A stretch of 64,000 bases of DNA, taken from NCBI RefSeq assembly GCF_014193845.1, contig NZ_JACHZX010000003.1:558001-622000 (forward strand), written 5' to 3'. A model generated the notes under the pieces. That model saw nothing but the letters and a program-made list of their open reading frames with translations. It was not told where the DNA came from and did not search any database. Shown one piece after another: positions 56,926-64,000 of the stretch. The DNA comes from Sphingomonas sp. BK345 (GTDB lineage: Bacteria > Pseudomonadota > Alphaproteobacteria > Sphingomonadales > Sphingomonadaceae). The translations under genes and the position numbers were made by a program. Position 1 is the stretch's first letter. Every line of letters starts with the position of its first letter.

Positions 56926-58070
56926 CCGCGGCGCGTGAGGCGGCGGGCGGCGACCCGCGCGCAACGCTCGACCCCGCGACGCGGGAGCGCGACGTGCGGC
57001 CGATCGTCGCGCGGCCGCGCCCCGGCCTCTCGGCAGGGGCGATCACGCTGACCGCGATCGCCGCCGCGGCGCTGTTGTTCGGACTGCTCGAGGAGCGGCG
57101 GCGCGCGGCGGTGGTGCCGGCGGTGGCGCCGAGCGGGGCGGCGGAGGTGGTCGCCGCACCGCCGCCTCTGATGATACCTCCTGCTCCCCCGACCCCCGCG
57201 CCGTCGCGCGCCGTTGCTCCGTCGGCACCCGAGCCGCACCCGATGTCGGCGCCGGTGGCGCCGGCGGTGTCAACTCACGCGCGCACCCCCGCCGGGGCGA
57301 CCGGGCCGAGCGTCGGCACACCCGCGCCCGCGCCCGCGAAGACGCCGTCCACGCCGGCCGCGCCCCCACGCGTCGCGCCGGGTCAGGCACTCATCGTCGA
57401 CACGTCCGCGCCGCCCGATGTCGACCATGGCACGGATGCCGCCGCGGACGAGAAGAACGGCGCGGGCCGGCAGCCGGTGCTCTCGACCAGCCGCGCGCGC
57501 GCCACGATGCTCGCGAACCGCGCGACCACCGTGGCGCAGGGCACGCTGATCCCGGCGGTGCTCGAGACCGGCTTCGACTCGACCAGCCCGGGCTTCGCGC
57601 GCGCGCTGGTGCAGCGCGACGTGCGCGGCTTCGACGGGACGCGCGTGCTGATCCCGCGCGGCAGCCGGCTGATCGGCGACTATGGCTCCGACACGCAGCG
57701 CGGGCAGAATCGGGCGGTGATCCTGTGGTCGCGGCTGATCCGGCCGGACGGAGTGACGATCGCGATTGGCTCGCCCGCGGCCGATCCGGTCGGCCGCGGC
57801 GGGGTGCGCGCCGACGTCAACACGCACTTCCTCGAGCGCTTCAGCGGCGCGATCCTCCAGTCTGTGCTCGACCTGGGCGTCACCATGGCGGGGCGCGGCA
57901 GCCGCTCGCCGGTGATCGTCGCGCTACCCGGCGCAGGCAGCAGGGTCGCGGCGACGGTGCCGGCCACGGGAAGCGACATCGTGCCGACGCTGCGCGTGCC
58001 GCCCGGGCGCAGCGTCGGCGTGTTCGTCGCGCGCGACCTCGATTTCACCGAGTCGGAAGCGGCGCGGTGA
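56922..58070 (+). CDS. virB10: VirB10/TrbI type IV secretion protein
   Basis: 382 residues. Membrane helix at about 38-56, a proline-rich periplasmic stretch (about 65-160), and the C-terminal VirB10 domain: TTVAQGTLIPAVLETGFDST, QRDVRGFDGTRVLIPRGSRL, IGDYGSDTQRGQNRAVILWS and the end VGVFVARDLDFTE. The GTG start overlaps the virB8 stop (GTGA). Normally virB9 lies between virB8 and virB10; here there is no room for it. Confidence 0.95.
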   Translation: MTAAREAAGGDPRATLDPATRERDVRPIVARPRPGLSAGAITLTAIAAAALLFGLLEERRRAAVVPAVAPSGAAEVVAAPPPLMIPPAPPTPAPSRAVAPSAPEPHPMSAPVAPAVSTHARTPAGATGPSVGTPAPAPAKTPSTPAAPPRVAPGQALIVDTSAPPDVDHGTDAAADEKNGAGRQPVLSTSRARATMLANRATTVAQGTLIPAVLETGFDSTSPGFARALVQRDVRGFDGTRVLIPRGSRLIGDYGSDTQRGQNRAVILWSRLIRPDGVTIAIGSPAADPVGRGGVRADVNTHFLERFSGAILQSVLDLGVTMAGRGSRSPVIVALPGAGSRVAATVPATGSDIVPTLRVPPGRSVGVFVARDLDFTESEAAR

Positions 58071-59041
58071 GCGAGGACGGCTGGCGCTATCTCCACCGCG
58101 GCCTCGCCCCGCTGGCGCCGCTGCTGGCGCGCGGGGACGTCACCGACCTCTACGTCAACCGCCCCGGCGAAGTGTGGATCGAGACGCTGGGCGGCGCGAC
58201 CGAGCGGCTCGACGTGCCCGCGCTCGACGCGGCGGCGCTGCGGCGACTGGTCGAGCAGGTCGCCGCCTTCTCGCACCAAGGGATCAGCCGGGCGCACCCG
58301 CTGCTCTCGGCGACGCTGCCGGGCGGCGAGCGGGTGCAGGTGATCGCGCCGCCGGCGACACGCGGCGCGCTGGCGCTCGCGATCCGGCGCCCCGTCGTCG
58401 CCGATCTGTCACTCGACGACCTCTCCGCCGCGGGCGCCTTCGCGCCGCTGGCGGAAGCACGGGCGATGCTTCGGGTCGACGCGGCGCTGGACGAGCTGCG
58501 CGCGCGCGGCGAGATCGCCGGGTTGCTGCGCGCGGCCGTGCGCCGGCGACGCAACATCCTGGTCTCGGGCGGGACCTCGTCGGGCAAGACGACCTTCCTT
58601 GACGCGCTGCTGCGCGAGATCCCGCCGCACGAGCGGCTGATCACGATCGAGGACGTTTCCGAGCTGCGCCCGCCGCACGCCAATCACGTCGGCCTGGTCG
58701 CGGTGCGCGGCGCGCTGGGCGAGGCGCAGGTAAGCGCGGACGATCTCGTCACCGCCGCGCTGCGGATGCGCCCGGACAGGATCATCCTGGGCGAGCTGCG
58801 CGGCGTCGAGGCCGTCGCCTTCCTGCGCGCGATCAACACCGGCCATCCCGGATCGATGGCGACGGTGCACGCTGACAGCGCGGCGGGCGCGGTGGAGCAG
58901 ATCGCGCTGCTGGTATTGCAGGGCGGGACGCGGCTGAGCCGCGCGGACGTGCTCGATTATGTCCGCGGCGCGATCCACGTCTTTGTCCAGCTCGGCCGGG
59001 TCGACGGGTGTCGGGTCGTCACCGAGCTCGTCGTGCGCTGA
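58067..59041 (+). CDS. virB11: VirB11 secretion ATPase
   Basis: 324-residue hexameric traffic ATPase. Walker A GGTSSGKT at 168-175, Asp box TIEDVSELR, Walker B IILGELRG at 239-246, His box GHPGSMATVHAD at 259-270. N-terminal domain ALLARGDVTDLYVNRPGEVW is typical. GTG start overlaps the virB10 stop. Last gene of the operon; a hairpin follows. Confidence 0.96.
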   Translation: MSEDGWRYLHRGLAPLAPLLARGDVTDLYVNRPGEVWIETLGGATERLDVPALDAAALRRLVEQVAAFSHQGISRAHPLLSATLPGGERVQVIAPPATRGALALAIRRPVVADLSLDDLSAAGAFAPLAEARAMLRVDAALDELRARGEIAGLLRAAVRRRRNILVSGGTSSGKTTFLDALLREIPPHERLITIEDVSELRPPHANHVGLVAVRGALGEAQVSADDLVTAALRMRPDRIILGELRGVEAVAFLRAINTGHPGSMATVHADSAAGAVEQIALLVLQGGTRLSRADVLDYVRGAIHVFVQLGRVDGCRVVTELVVR

Positions 59042-59052
59042 ACCGGGCCTGA

Positions 59053-59080
59053 GCGGCGTGCCCAGCACAGGACACGCCGC
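59053..59080. terminator. Hairpin between virB11 and the pirin gene
   Basis: Arms GCGGCGTG and CACGCCGC with a 12-base loop, 11 bp after the virB11 stop and 9 bp from the end of the convergent pirin gene. A possible two-way terminator; there is no T-run. Confidence 0.5.
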
Positions 59081-59089
59081 CGCGTCCCC

Positions 59090-59788
59090 CTAGGCGGCGT
59101 CGACCAGCACCAATTCGCTGTCCTCCAGCGCGGTGACGCTCAGCACCTCGACCGCGCTGATCGCGGCGCCGTCGCGCGCGTTGACCCGCACGCCGTCGAT
59201 CTCGACCGCGCCGGTGGCGGGCACCAGATAGGCTTTGCGGTCGCGGCCGAGCGGATAGTCGGCGCGCTCGCCCTTGCGCAGGGTCGCACCGACCACGCGC
59301 GCGTCGGTGCGGATCGGCAGCGCGTCGCCGTCGCCGTCATAGCCGCTGGCGAGCGTGACGAACTGGCCCGAGCGCTCGCCCTTGGGAAAGGGCTTGGCGC
59401 CCCATTGCGGCTGGTCGCCGGTGCGCGTCGGCACGATCCAGATCTGGAAGATGCGCGTGGTCACGTCCTCCATGTTATACTCGGCGTGGCGGATGCCGGT
59501 GCCCGCGCTCATCACCTGGACGTCGCCCGCCTCGGTGCGGCCGGCGTTGCCGAGATTGTCCTGGTGCGTGATCGCGCCCTCGCGGACATAGGTGATGATC
59601 TCCATGTCGCGGTGCGGGTGCGGCGGGAAGCCGGTCTTGGGCGCGATCGTGTCGTCGTTCCACACGCGCAGGTTGCCCCAATGGGTGCGCGCCGGGTCAT
59701 GGTAACCGCCGAAGGAGAAATGGTGCTTGGCGTCGAGCCAGCCGTGGTTGGCGCCGCCGAGCGAGGCGAGGGGGCGGAGGTCGATCAT
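59090..59788 (-). CDS. Pirin family protein
   Basis: 232-residue bicupin of the pirin/YhhW type. The N-terminal cupin has FPPHPHRDMEIITYVREG and MSAGTGIRHAEYN, supplying three histidines and a glutamate for metal binding. Some members act as quercetin 2,3-dioxygenases, but function here is unknown. ATG 59788 is preceded by AGGAG; a GTG 9 bases upstream is less likely. Divergent from the LysR gene, a common pairing. Confidence 0.93.
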   Translation of the reverse strand: MIDLRPLASLGGANHGWLDAKHHFSFGGYHDPARTHWGNLRVWNDDTIAPKTGFPPHPHRDMEIITYVREGAITHQDNLGNAGRTEAGDVQVMSAGTGIRHAEYNMEDVTTRIFQIWIVPTRTGDQPQWGAKPFPKGERSGQFVTLASGYDGDGDALPIRTDARVVGATLRKGERADYPLGRDRKAYLVPATGAVEIDGVRVNARDGAAISAVEVLSVTALEDSELVLVDAA

Positions 59789-59863
59789 GCTGTTCACTCC
59801 TGTTGGGCCGCTGGTGGCCGGTGCATGGCGATGATCTAGGGCTTGCGGACCCTCGCGTTCAGC

Positions 59864-59900
59864 CGGATAAATTCGTCCGTCATGTTCGAGGAAGTGGAAC
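59864..59900. promoter_or_regulatory. Inverted repeats between the pirin and LysR genes
   Basis: CGGATAAATTCGTCCG (59864-59879) has CGGA/TCCG arms with an AT-rich centre, and GTTC...GAAC (59884-59900) lies right after it. Position, between divergent genes, and form suit a LysR binding site. Confidence 0.4.
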
Positions 59901-59901
59901 A

Positions 59902-60831
59902 GTGAGCGAGCCCGGCACGCCGACCTTCGACCAGCTGCGCCTCTTCCTCGCGATCGTCGACGAGGGCAGCTTCGGCGCGGCGGCGCGCCGGCTCAACCGC
60001 GCGGTATCGGTGGTGAGCTACGGCGTCGCCAATCTGGAGGCGCAGCTCGGCCTGACGCTGTTCGAGCGCGAGGGCACACGCCGCCCGGTGCTGACCGAGG
60101 CGGGGCGCGCGGTGCTCGCCGAGGCGCGAGCGGTCGCCGCGGGGATCGACGGGCTGCGCGCCAAGGCGCGCGGGCTGCTCCAGGGGCTGGAGGCGGAGGT
60201 GGTGCTCGCGGTCGACGTGATGCTGCCGGCGGAGCGGCTCGGGCGCGTGCTGCGCGGCTTCGCGCGCGAATATCCCACGGTGGCGCTGCGGCTCCACGTC
60301 GAGGCGCTCGGCGCCGTGGCGGCGATGGTGCTCGACCGCGCCGCCGCGATCGGCGTCTCCGGGCCGCTCGCCGCCGGGGTGGAGGGGCTGGAGTGCGAGG
60401 CGGCGGGGGCGCTGGCGATGGTGCCGGTGGCGGCGCCCGACCACCCGCTCGGCCGCATGACCACGATCGCGCCGGGCGCGGCGCGCGGCTACACGCAGCT
60501 GGTGCTGAGCGATCGGTCGCGCTTCACCGAGGGGCGCGACTTCGCGGTGGTAAGCCACCAGACGTGGCGGCTCGCCGACCTCGGCGCCAAGCACGCGCTG
60601 CTGCGCGAGGGGATCGGCTGGGGCAACATGCCGCTGCCGATGGTGGCGGACGACCTGCTCGCGGGTACGTTGGTGCGGCTGGCGCTGCCCGATCATCCCG
60701 GCGGCATCTACCGCTTCGGCACGATCTGGCGCCGCGACTCGCCACCCGGGCCGGCGGCGTCGTGGCTGCTGGCGCAGTTCGTCGCAGAGGGGCGCGGCGA
60801 CGCCGAGGAGGCGGGGCTGGGGGATATCTGA
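59902..60831 (+). CDS. LysR family transcriptional regulator
   Basis: 309 residues from a GTG start. Helix-turn-helix at about 8-66: FDQLRLFLAIVDEGSFGAAA, RRLNRAVSVVSYGVANLEAQ, LGLTLFERE. The rest is the ligand-binding domain of two Rossmann-like lobes. Ligand unknown. Likely activates the divergent pirin gene. Confidence 0.94.
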   Translation: MSEPGTPTFDQLRLFLAIVDEGSFGAAARRLNRAVSVVSYGVANLEAQLGLTLFEREGTRRPVLTEAGRAVLAEARAVAAGIDGLRAKARGLLQGLEAEVVLAVDVMLPAERLGRVLRGFAREYPTVALRLHVEALGAVAAMVLDRAAAIGVSGPLAAGVEGLECEAAGALAMVPVAAPDHPLGRMTTIAPGAARGYTQLVLSDRSRFTEGRDFAVVSHQTWRLADLGAKHALLREGIGWGNMPLPMVADDLLAGTLVRLALPDHPGGIYRFGTIWRRDSPPGPAASWLLAQFVAEGRGDAEEAGLGDI

Positions 60832-60848
60832 GGGGGAGAGCTGAACTC

Positions 60849-60978
60849 CTCCCCGGCACGGGGAGGGGACCAGCCGAAGGCTGGTGGAAGGGGCGCTCCG
60901 CCAACGCTGTGCTTCGTGGTGAGCCCCCTCCACCACCCGGCTGCGCCGGGCGGTCCCCCTCTCCGCGAGCGGGGAGGA
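60849..60978. repeat. CCTCCCC/GGGGAGG-type repeat
   Basis: Starts CTCCTCCCCGGCACGGGGAGG (a hairpin) and GACCAGCCGAAGGCTGGTGG (a second hairpin), followed by GGAAGGGGCGCTCC. The right side has the inverted counterparts CCCCCTCCACCACCCGGCTG and CCCCCTCTCCGCGAGCGGGG. Occupies most of the gap after the LysR gene. Confidence 0.7.
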
Positions 60979-61050
60979 TCTGATCTTCTCCCGATCTCGT
61001 GCTGATCGACGTCGTTGCGTCGCTCCCGCCACGCGCCTAGTCCCGCCGGC

Positions 61051-61437
61051 GTGACGTCGCTGCGCCGACTCCTCGCGAACAGCCCGCGCCTGGCCCTGTG
61101 GCTGGTGGTGGCGGCGCTCGCGGTGCGGCTGCTCGTCCCCGCCGGCTATATGCTGAGCCCGGCCCGGCCGCTCGCGCTGGTCGCCTGCCCCGGTGTCGCG
61201 CGGGTGGCGCACCACCGGCATGACGGCTCTCCCGCCCACCACCGGGCGCCCGACCAGCCTTGCGCCTTCGCCGCGCTTACCACGCCGCTCGCGGTCGCCG
61301 CCGCGACGGTGCCGGCGGCGGTGACCGCGCTGGCCGCCGCGACGCCGGCCCCGCGGCCGCGCGCCGTCGCCGCCCCGCGTGCGCCGCCGCGGTGGCGCCC
61401 GCCGCTGCGCGCGCCGCCGCTCGCCCTCGTCGCCTGA
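61051..61437 (+). CDS. DUF2946-like small membrane protein
   Basis: 128 residues from a GTG. One hydrophobic segment at the N-terminus (LALWLVVAALAVRLLVPAGY), a Cys-containing and His-rich middle (ACPG, AHHRHDGSPAHHRAP, QPCAF), then an Ala/Pro/Arg-rich tail. The VPAGYM...C...H...C-F layout resembles DUF2946 proteins, often beside copper or TonB genes. Function unknown. A PepSY gene follows on the same strand. Confidence 0.65.
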   Translation: MTSLRRLLANSPRLALWLVVAALAVRLLVPAGYMLSPARPLALVACPGVARVAHHRHDGSPAHHRAPDQPCAFAALTTPLAVAAATVPAAVTALAAATPAPRPRAVAAPRAPPRWRPPLRAPPLALVA

Positions 61438-61444
61438 CTCGTCG

Positions 61445-61460
61445 CCGGCGCGCGCGCCGG
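61445..61460. repeat. GC palindrome after the DUF2946-like gene
   Basis: CCGGCGCGCGCGCCGG, a perfect 16-bp palindrome 8 bp after the stop codon. It could act as a weak hairpin or processing site between the two genes. Confidence 0.45.
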
Positions 61461-61609
61461 TGCCCGACCAAGCCGCGCGCGTGCCCAGCGCCGCGCGCGC
61501 ACGAGGGATTGTCCGCGATGACCGTCGCTTCCTGCCGTACGCGCCCCGGTGAGCGCGTTGTTAACCATCTCTGCGCTACGTCGCGCACCGTCCAAGCGGA
61601 GCGGTGACG

Positions 61610-62914
61610 ATGGCGGACCTGTATCGCGCGGTGTGGCGCTGGCATTTCTTCGCCGGCCTGCTCACGCTCCCCTTCCTGCTGTGGCTCGCGGTGACGGGCT
61701 CGCTCTATCTCTACAAGCCCGAGCTGGAGCGCGTCGTCTACGGCGACTGGCTGCGCGCCGCCCCCGGCGCACCTTTGTCGGCCGGCACGCTGACGGCGCG
61801 CGTCGAGCGCCAGACCGGCGGCCGCGTCGTCCAGCTGCTCCGTCCCGCGCGCGACGACGAGGCGTGGCGGATCACCTATGCCCTGCCCGAGGGCGCCACC
61901 CGAATGGCCTTCGTCGACCCGGGCGACGCGCGGATCGCCGGCACCACGACGCCGGGCGGGGTGATGCAGACGGTGAAGAAGCTTCACAGCCTCGCGCTGA
62001 CCGGCTGGGTCGGCAATTGGCTGATCGAGATCGCGGCGGGCTGGTCGATCGTGCTGGTGCTGAGCGGGCTGTACCTGTGGTGGCAGCGCGGCCGCGCGCC
62101 CGCAATCGGCGTCCGCGGTTCGCCCGCCAAGCGGCTGTTCTGGCGCGACCTCCACGCCTCGACCGGGCTGGTGGCGGGCGCGGTGATCCTGTTCCTCTCG
62201 CTCAGCGGGCTGCCGTGGAGCGCGGTGTGGGGCCGCAACGTCCAGGCCGCGGCGGCGGGGGCGGGCTGGGGGCGTCCGGCCGCGCCGGTCGCGCCCGCGC
62301 TCGAGCACGCGCAGCACGATCTGCCCTGGTCGCTGCAGCAGCGGCCGATGCCGCACGGCTCGGCGCACGGGGGCGCGACTCACGGCGGCGCCACGATTAC
62401 CGCCGACCAGGCGCTCGCCGCGGCGGCGCGGCACGGCGTGACGCGCGACTATACGCTGACCTGGCCCGCCGCTTCGGGCACACCGTGGCTGGTCAGCGCC
62501 AATCTCGGGCCGGCGCAGGCGGCGCATGTGATCTACGTCGACGCGGGCGACGGGCGCGTGCTGCAGGACGCGCGCTTCGACGAGTTCGGCGGCGCCGCGC
62601 GCGTGATCGAGTGGAGCGCCGCGGTCCACCAGGGCAAGCAATATGGCGAGCCCAACCGGCTGGTGATGCTCGCCGCCTGCGCCGCGCTGGCGCTGCTGTG
62701 CGCGAGCGCGCCCGTGATGTGGTGGAAGCGCCGCCCGCGCGGGCGCCTGGGTGCGCCGCCGGGGCAGAGCGGCGCCGGGCTGGTCGCGATCATGGGCGTC
62801 GCGGGGCTGCTCTTCCCGCTGACCGGGCTGACGATGGTGGCGGCTCTCGCGGCGCAGGCGGCGTGGCGCTGGCGAGTTCGCAGCGGCGCGCGACGGCTCG
62901 TCGCGGCGGAGTGA
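61610..62914 (+). CDS. PepSY-associated membrane protein
   Basis: 434 residues. Four membrane helices are visible (about 13-33, 140-160, 186-208 and 345-365), plus one near the C-terminus. WRWHFFAGLLTLPFLLWLAV and LHASTGLVAGAVILFLSLSG match the PepSY-TM family, whose members often accompany siderophore or haem receptors and may act as iron reductases. A His/Met-rich loop (RPMPHGSAHGGATHGGAT) lies at about 246-263. ATG 61610 follows GCGGAG. Confidence 0.9.
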   Translation: MADLYRAVWRWHFFAGLLTLPFLLWLAVTGSLYLYKPELERVVYGDWLRAAPGAPLSAGTLTARVERQTGGRVVQLLRPARDDEAWRITYALPEGATRMAFVDPGDARIAGTTTPGGVMQTVKKLHSLALTGWVGNWLIEIAAGWSIVLVLSGLYLWWQRGRAPAIGVRGSPAKRLFWRDLHASTGLVAGAVILFLSLSGLPWSAVWGRNVQAAAAGAGWGRPAAPVAPALEHAQHDLPWSLQQRPMPHGSAHGGATHGGATITADQALAAAARHGVTRDYTLTWPAASGTPWLVSANLGPAQAAHVIYVDAGDGRVLQDARFDEFGGAARVIEWSAAVHQGKQYGEPNRLVMLAACAALALLCASAPVMWWKRRPRGRLGAPPGQSGAGLVAIMGVAGLLFPLTGLTMVAALAAQAAWRWRVRSGARRLVAAE

Positions 62915-62950
62915 GGGGGCGGTGACGGCGGGATCGTCAGGCCGAGGACA

Positions 62951-63633
62951 TCATGGCCGGAGACAGGAATCGTCGGGCGGATAGGCGATCGTGCCCAGGT
63001 TACCCAGCACCTGTCGCGCGAACAGCGCCGCGGGCTGACCTCCCGGCTCGCGTTCCGTCGCGGCCATACGGCGGAGCAGCGCCACCAGCGGGGCGGTGCA
63101 ACCCCCGCGCCGGTGAGCAGCGCGACCGCGCGCCGCGCCGCCGCGGCCGAGGCGCTCAGCCGCTCCGTCGGTGGCGGCGTCCAATCGTAGCGGCGCCGGG
63201 CACGTCGATCGTCGGGCGTCTCGGCTGGCCCGGAGCGATCGAGCCGGTCACCCGCCGCGCCGACCGCCAGCGCCGCCGCGACGGTGCGGAGGTCGATGCC
63301 CGGGGTCGACGGCGTCCCCGCGGCGCCGTCGTCGTCGTGACCCAGCGCGAGCGCGGCGAAGGCGAGCGCCTCCGGCGGGGTGCGGATCAGTTCGGCCACG
63401 CGCGCATCGACGATGACCGCGTCCGCCTCGCGGCGCACGAACGGCGCCGCCACGGCCGCGTCGGAAAGGGTCACCCGCGGCGGTATGACGGTGGGCGGCA
63501 GCAGTCGCGCGAACGCGGCGGTCAACACCGCCGTCGCGTGTGCGCGATCGTCGTGCGCGGCGGCCGCGCGAGGCGAGACAGCAGGCGCCCCGGTCGCGAA
63601 CGATCCGAGCAGCAGGACGAGGGCGGTGAGCAT
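62951..63633 (-). pseudogene. Secreted protein gene with a frameshift
   Basis: Reads from ATG 63633 as MLTALVLLLGSFATGAPAVS (signal peptide) through DAVIVDARVAELIRTPPEAL and AALALGHDDDG to ARRAVALLTGAG, where the frame is lost at a G5 run (63102-63106 on the plus strand). One extra G restores GGCTAPLVALLRRMAATERE, then PGGQPAALFARQVLGNLGTI, ending in CLRP and a stop at 62951. The segment around HDDDG resembles a degenerate zinc-peptidase helix, which is only a hint. Either a real single-base deletion or a sequencing error in a homopolymer. Confidence 0.7.
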
Positions 63634-63775
63634 GATGCCGCTGGCCTCCTAAGAAGACCTCTCATCATAGACCGGTCGCGCTCGACCGGCGCGACCTGAC
63701 CGACAAACCTCGCCACCTTGCCTCGGACGCGAGCGGCGGGACGCGTCGACCGATGTTATCGCCCGGGTCGGCGCC

Positions 63776-64000
63776 TCATTGCGCCGCCCGCCGCGCGATC
63801 ACCGCACGGGCCGACGCCAGCGCCTGATCGGACGATCGCTCGCCGCGTGCGACCTCATCCGCGAGCTCGGTCAGCCCCTTGGCGCCGCTCACCGTCGGTG
63901 CGGGCGCTGCGTCGAGCGTGAGCTCGCCCGCGGCCTCGATCTTCGCTGCCCAGGCGGCGCGCACGCCGGCCCAATAGCGCGCGGTCTTCGCCCAATAAGC
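63776..64000 (-). CDS. Hypothetical protein, 5' end outside window
   Basis: The frame enters from the right edge and ends at a TGA at 63776. Visible residues: AYWAKTARYWAGVRAAWAAK, IEAAGELTLDAAPAPTVSGA, then KGLTELADEVARGERSSDQA. Ala-rich and probably helical. No family recognised. Confidence 0.5.
   Translation of the reverse strand, partial: AYWAKTARYWAGVRAAWAAKIEAAGELTLDAAPAPTVSGAKGLTELADEVARGERSSDQALASARAVIARRAAQ

Noticed and set aside
56164..58070. Possible hidden virB9 in another frame
   Set aside because: virB8 and virB10 overlap by 4 bp and both are complete, so no space remains; other frames show no VirB9 pattern.

Overview
The window is high-GC DNA with dense, ordinary gene spacing and a run of six TonB-dependent receptors. 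With the nusB/thiL/hppA, yacG/RNase/maf/infA and lnt/metK neighbourhoods, it looks like a chromosome of an alphaproteobacterium of the Sphingomonas type. This is inferred from protein style, frequent GTG starts and intergenic repeats; no rRNA or marker search was possible.

Layout. 1-2.6 kb: a truncated TonB-dependent receptor with an N-terminal STN domain. 2.9-5.0 kb: tRNA-Phe, then yacG, an RNase E/G-family protein, maf and infA, all on the minus strand. 5.2-7.6 kb: a YcxB-like membrane protein, a STAS-like gene broken by an in-frame stop, and a DNA methyltransferase fused to an Mrr-like nuclease domain. 7.8-16.4 kb: hppA, thiL, an M24 peptidase, nusB, a YciE/YciF ferritin-like protein and hrpB. 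16.5-25.4 kb: a receptor behind LacI-type palindromes, lnt, metK (behind a 20-bp AT-rich palindrome), an N-carbamoylputrescine amidase, a beta-rung protein and a DUF815 ATPase. 25.6-45.5 kb: four more receptors, a Tat-exported PhoD phosphatase behind a Pho-box-like site, a divergent HxlR regulator/flavin oxidoreductase pair, a secreted cupin and two tandem soluble PAS chemoreceptors.

45.8-59.1 kb is the accessory part. It holds an RMF-like small protein carrying a 24-bp perfect palindrome, a 1374-residue secreted Rhs/YD-repeat protein with an AT-richer C-terminal tail, and a small downstream gene that may be its immunity partner. A decayed fragment of a MobF/TraI relaxase and a decayed Rhs fragment follow, then a compact VirB operon (virB2, B3, B4, B6, a small exported protein, B8, B10, B11). 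I see no virB1, B5, B7, B9 or virD4 here. The island reads as a reduced or decaying conjugative element joined to an Rhs locus.

59.1-64.0 kb: a divergent pirin/LysR pair, a DUF2946-like and a PepSY membrane protein that may serve metal uptake, a frameshifted secreted protein and a gene cut by the right edge. Several intergenic gaps carry long inverted repeats of at least three types (GTCATCCCGGAC, GGGGCCC/GGCGAACGCCGG, and GGGGAGG/CCTCCCC), typical of dispersed REP-like elements.
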